Shown here: one piece after another, positions 4,965 through 6,071 of the stretch
How positions within the stretch are numbered: the stretch's first letter is position 1
Layout of the letters: the number at the start of each line of letters is the position of its first letter
DNA from: JAWXBK01 sp040878185
Lineage (GTDB): Bacteria; Pseudomonadota; Alphaproteobacteria; Dongiales; Dongiaceae
Direction: 5' to 3'
NCBI GenBank assembly: GCA_040878185.1
Contig: JBBDMS010000019.1
Location: forward strand, 1-6,071
Length of the DNA stretch: 6,071 bases
Notes under the pieces: generated by a model
The model's input: only the letters and a program-made list of their open reading frames with translations
Told to the model about the DNA's origin: nothing
Databases searched by the model: none
Translations under genes and position numbers: made by a program

Positions 4965-5972
4965 ATGGCGCATAACAGTTATCTGACGTTCGGCCGGCGC
5001 GAAGGTCAGGGCGATTTTCCAACGCATCTCATTTCCGGCATTCCGTCCTTCCTGAAGGCGGATGTCGTGCCGCCGGTCACCGAAAAGCTGATAGCGCATG
5101 GCGCGAAGGCCGCCGTGCTCGGCCTCCCCTGGGAACACACCAACACCTGCCGGCCCGGCACGGCGATGGGTCCGCGCGCGGTGCGCTGCGCGACCGACCA
5201 TTACATCTCGCATCACGGCGAGTTTCAGGTCGATCTGTTCGACGCGCTCAATCTCTGCGATAGCGGCGACGTGCAGATCATCCCCGGCAATGCGAAGCGC
5301 ACCTTCGAGCGCGCCGAGGAATGCGTGATGAACATCATCAACGCGGGCGCCGTGCCGTTCGTCTTCGGCGGCGACGATTCCTGCCCGATTCCGGTGACGT
5401 CCGCGGTCTCCAAGACCGTCAGGAAGGGCGGCGGCATGGCCTATATCCATTTCGATTCACATATGGATACGGCCTCCGATGTCGGTGGCGAAACGCTGAA
5501 CCATGCCTGTCCCGTGAGCCGCACCGCGGAACTCTTCAACTGCAAGCGCGTCTCGCTGCTCGGCATCAACGGTGCGCTCAACCCGCCGGCGGAGCGTGAG
5601 TTCGTCGACAAGCACAACATCCAGATGTTCACGATCTGGGATATCGAAGAGCAGGGCGTCGACGCGATCATGAAGCAGGTCATCGACCATATCTGGGTCG
5701 AGGGCGTCGACAAGGTCGTGCTGCACACCGACCTCGATTGCATGGACCAGGCCTTCGTGCCCGGCATCACCACGCCCGAATGCGGCGGCATGACGCCGCG
5801 CGAGATGATCAAGTTCGTGCGCGGCTTCGCCCGCAAGGGCATCGACGCCTATGTCATCACCGAATGCAGCCCCGTCTACGACCCCGCCAACAATGCGGCG
5901 CGGGTCGCGGTCCGGCTCGCGATGGATGTGATGGGCGTCATGGCCAATCCGAACGGGAAGGGCCGGGTCTAA
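4965..5972 (+). CDS. Arginase/agmatinase-family ureohydrolase with altered metal-site motif
   Basis: A full-length 335-residue cytosolic enzyme of the ureohydrolase fold (arginase, agmatinase, guanidinobutyrase, guanidinase), which hydrolyses guanidino compounds to urea and an amine using two manganese or nickel ions. Recognisable segments are GLPWEHTNTCRPGTAMGPRAVR (in two parts, 53-63 and 64-74), FDSHMD (163-168) with ligands Asp164, His166 and Asp168, and TDLDCMD (255-261) with Asp256 and Asp258. GGMTPRE (274-280) and Glu300 in ITECSPVYDP match the substrate-side glutamate. The first motif, normally GGDHS, reads GGDDS (135-139), so the histidine that binds metal A in arginase is Asp138. 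SxDxDxxDP also reads HTDLDCMDQ. These changes suggest an atypical substrate or metal rather than a dead enzyme, because the other ligands are intact. The ATG is supported by AGGGAG ten bases upstream. It stands alone on this strand behind an operator-like palindrome. Agmatine is the default family guess, but the true substrate is open. Confidence 0.9.
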   Translation: MAHNSYLTFGRREGQGDFPTHLISGIPSFLKADVVPPVTEKLIAHGAKAAVLGLPWEHTNTCRPGTAMGPRAVRCATDHYISHHGEFQVDLFDALNLCDSGDVQIIPGNAKRTFERAEECVMNIINAGAVPFVFGGDDSCPIPVTSAVSKTVRKGGGMAYIHFDSHMDTASDVGGETLNHACPVSRTAELFNCKRVSLLGINGALNPPAEREFVDKHNIQMFTIWDIEEQGVDAIMKQVIDHIWVEGVDKVVLHTDLDCMDQAFVPGITTPECGGMTPREMIKFVRGFARKGIDAYVITECSPVYDPANNAARVAVRLAMDVMGVMANPNGKGRV

Positions 5973-5979
5973 TTGGGGC

Positions 5980-6063
5980 CCGGTCTGACCGGTTAAAGGT
6001 GATTTCGCCGGGGGGCGGCATACCGCGACGGCGGCCCGGGATAGGCCCGGCCCCCGCGGGGCC
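5980..6063 (+). other. GC-rich non-coding tail with small hairpins after the ureohydrolase gene
   Basis: CCGGT-CTG-ACCGG (5980-5992) lies eight bases after the stop, and GGCCCC-CGC-GGGGCC (6049-6063) lies near the window end. Neither is followed by a T-tract, so neither is a convincing intrinsic terminator. No coding sequence is seen in 5973-6071. Confidence 0.25.
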
Positions 6064-6071
6064 CGTTAAAA

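Noticed and set aside
4497..5022. Short frames in both directions across 4497-5022
   Set aside because: They overlap the tRNA, the palindromic repeat or the operator, start without ribosome-binding sites and have biased low-complexity composition.
4956..5450. Minus-strand frames opposite the ureohydrolase
   Set aside because: The plus-strand frame has conserved ureohydrolase motifs along its full length, and the opposite frames lack any family signal.
1..6071. CRISPR array, insertion sequence, toxin-antitoxin pair
   Set aside because: No regularly spaced direct repeats, no transposase-like frame with terminal inverted repeats, and no paired small genes were seen.

Overview
The window is high-GC DNA of alphaproteobacterial character, probably Hyphomicrobiales- or Rhodospirillales-like. 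This rests on strong GC bias at third codon positions, catabolic genes for nitrogen compounds, and intergenic CCCTCTCC...GGAGAGGG / ...CGCGGCCGGGTGAG palindromic repeats typical of that class. Genus cannot be read from the sequence.

Layout. (1) Positions 1-75 hold the first 25 codons of a minus-strand gene that runs off the left edge, possibly an amidohydrolase. (2) Positions 105-740 (+) hold the C-terminal half of the second ATPase domain of a sugar/nucleoside-type ABC transporter. Its 5' part, with the first ATPase domain, is missing, so a rearrangement or an assembly join lies near position 100. (3) Three co-directional minus-strand genes follow: a DadA/PuuB-like FAD amine oxidoreductase (3585-2293), a hemolysin III/PAQR-type membrane protein (2268-1597, 24 bases downstream), and an isochorismatase-fold cysteine hydrolase resembling biuret hydrolase (1446-748). 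The last is preceded by a dyad and may have its own promoter. (4) Positions 3586-3939 carry G/C-tract palindromic repeats and a short ORF that may be a gene remnant. (5) Positions 3940-4401 encode a small membrane-anchored protein of unknown function, about 46% GC against roughly 55-72% in sampled lines of neighbouring genes. It abuts the 3' end of a tRNA-Arg(CCT) gene (4506-4431, minus) and looks like an accessory cargo gene. (6) Positions 4507-4964 contain a second palindromic repeat, a near-perfect 20-bp operator-like palindrome and a roughly 195-base GC-rich leader with several hairpins. (7) Positions 4965-5972 (+) encode a complete arginase/agmatinase-fold ureohydrolase with an unusual metal site (GGDDS in place of GGDHS). 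The last 99 bases are GC-rich and non-coding.

How the genes fit together. The oxidoreductase, the C-N cysteine hydrolase, the ureohydrolase, the ABC transporter remnant and perhaps the amidohydrolase suggest uptake and breakdown of nitrogen-rich small molecules (amines, guanidino compounds, amides, ureides). The substrates are inferred. I did not find a clearly new multi-gene system. The best leads are the altered ureohydrolase metal site with its operator and leader, the biuret-hydrolase-like enzyme, and the foreign-looking gene beside the tRNA.
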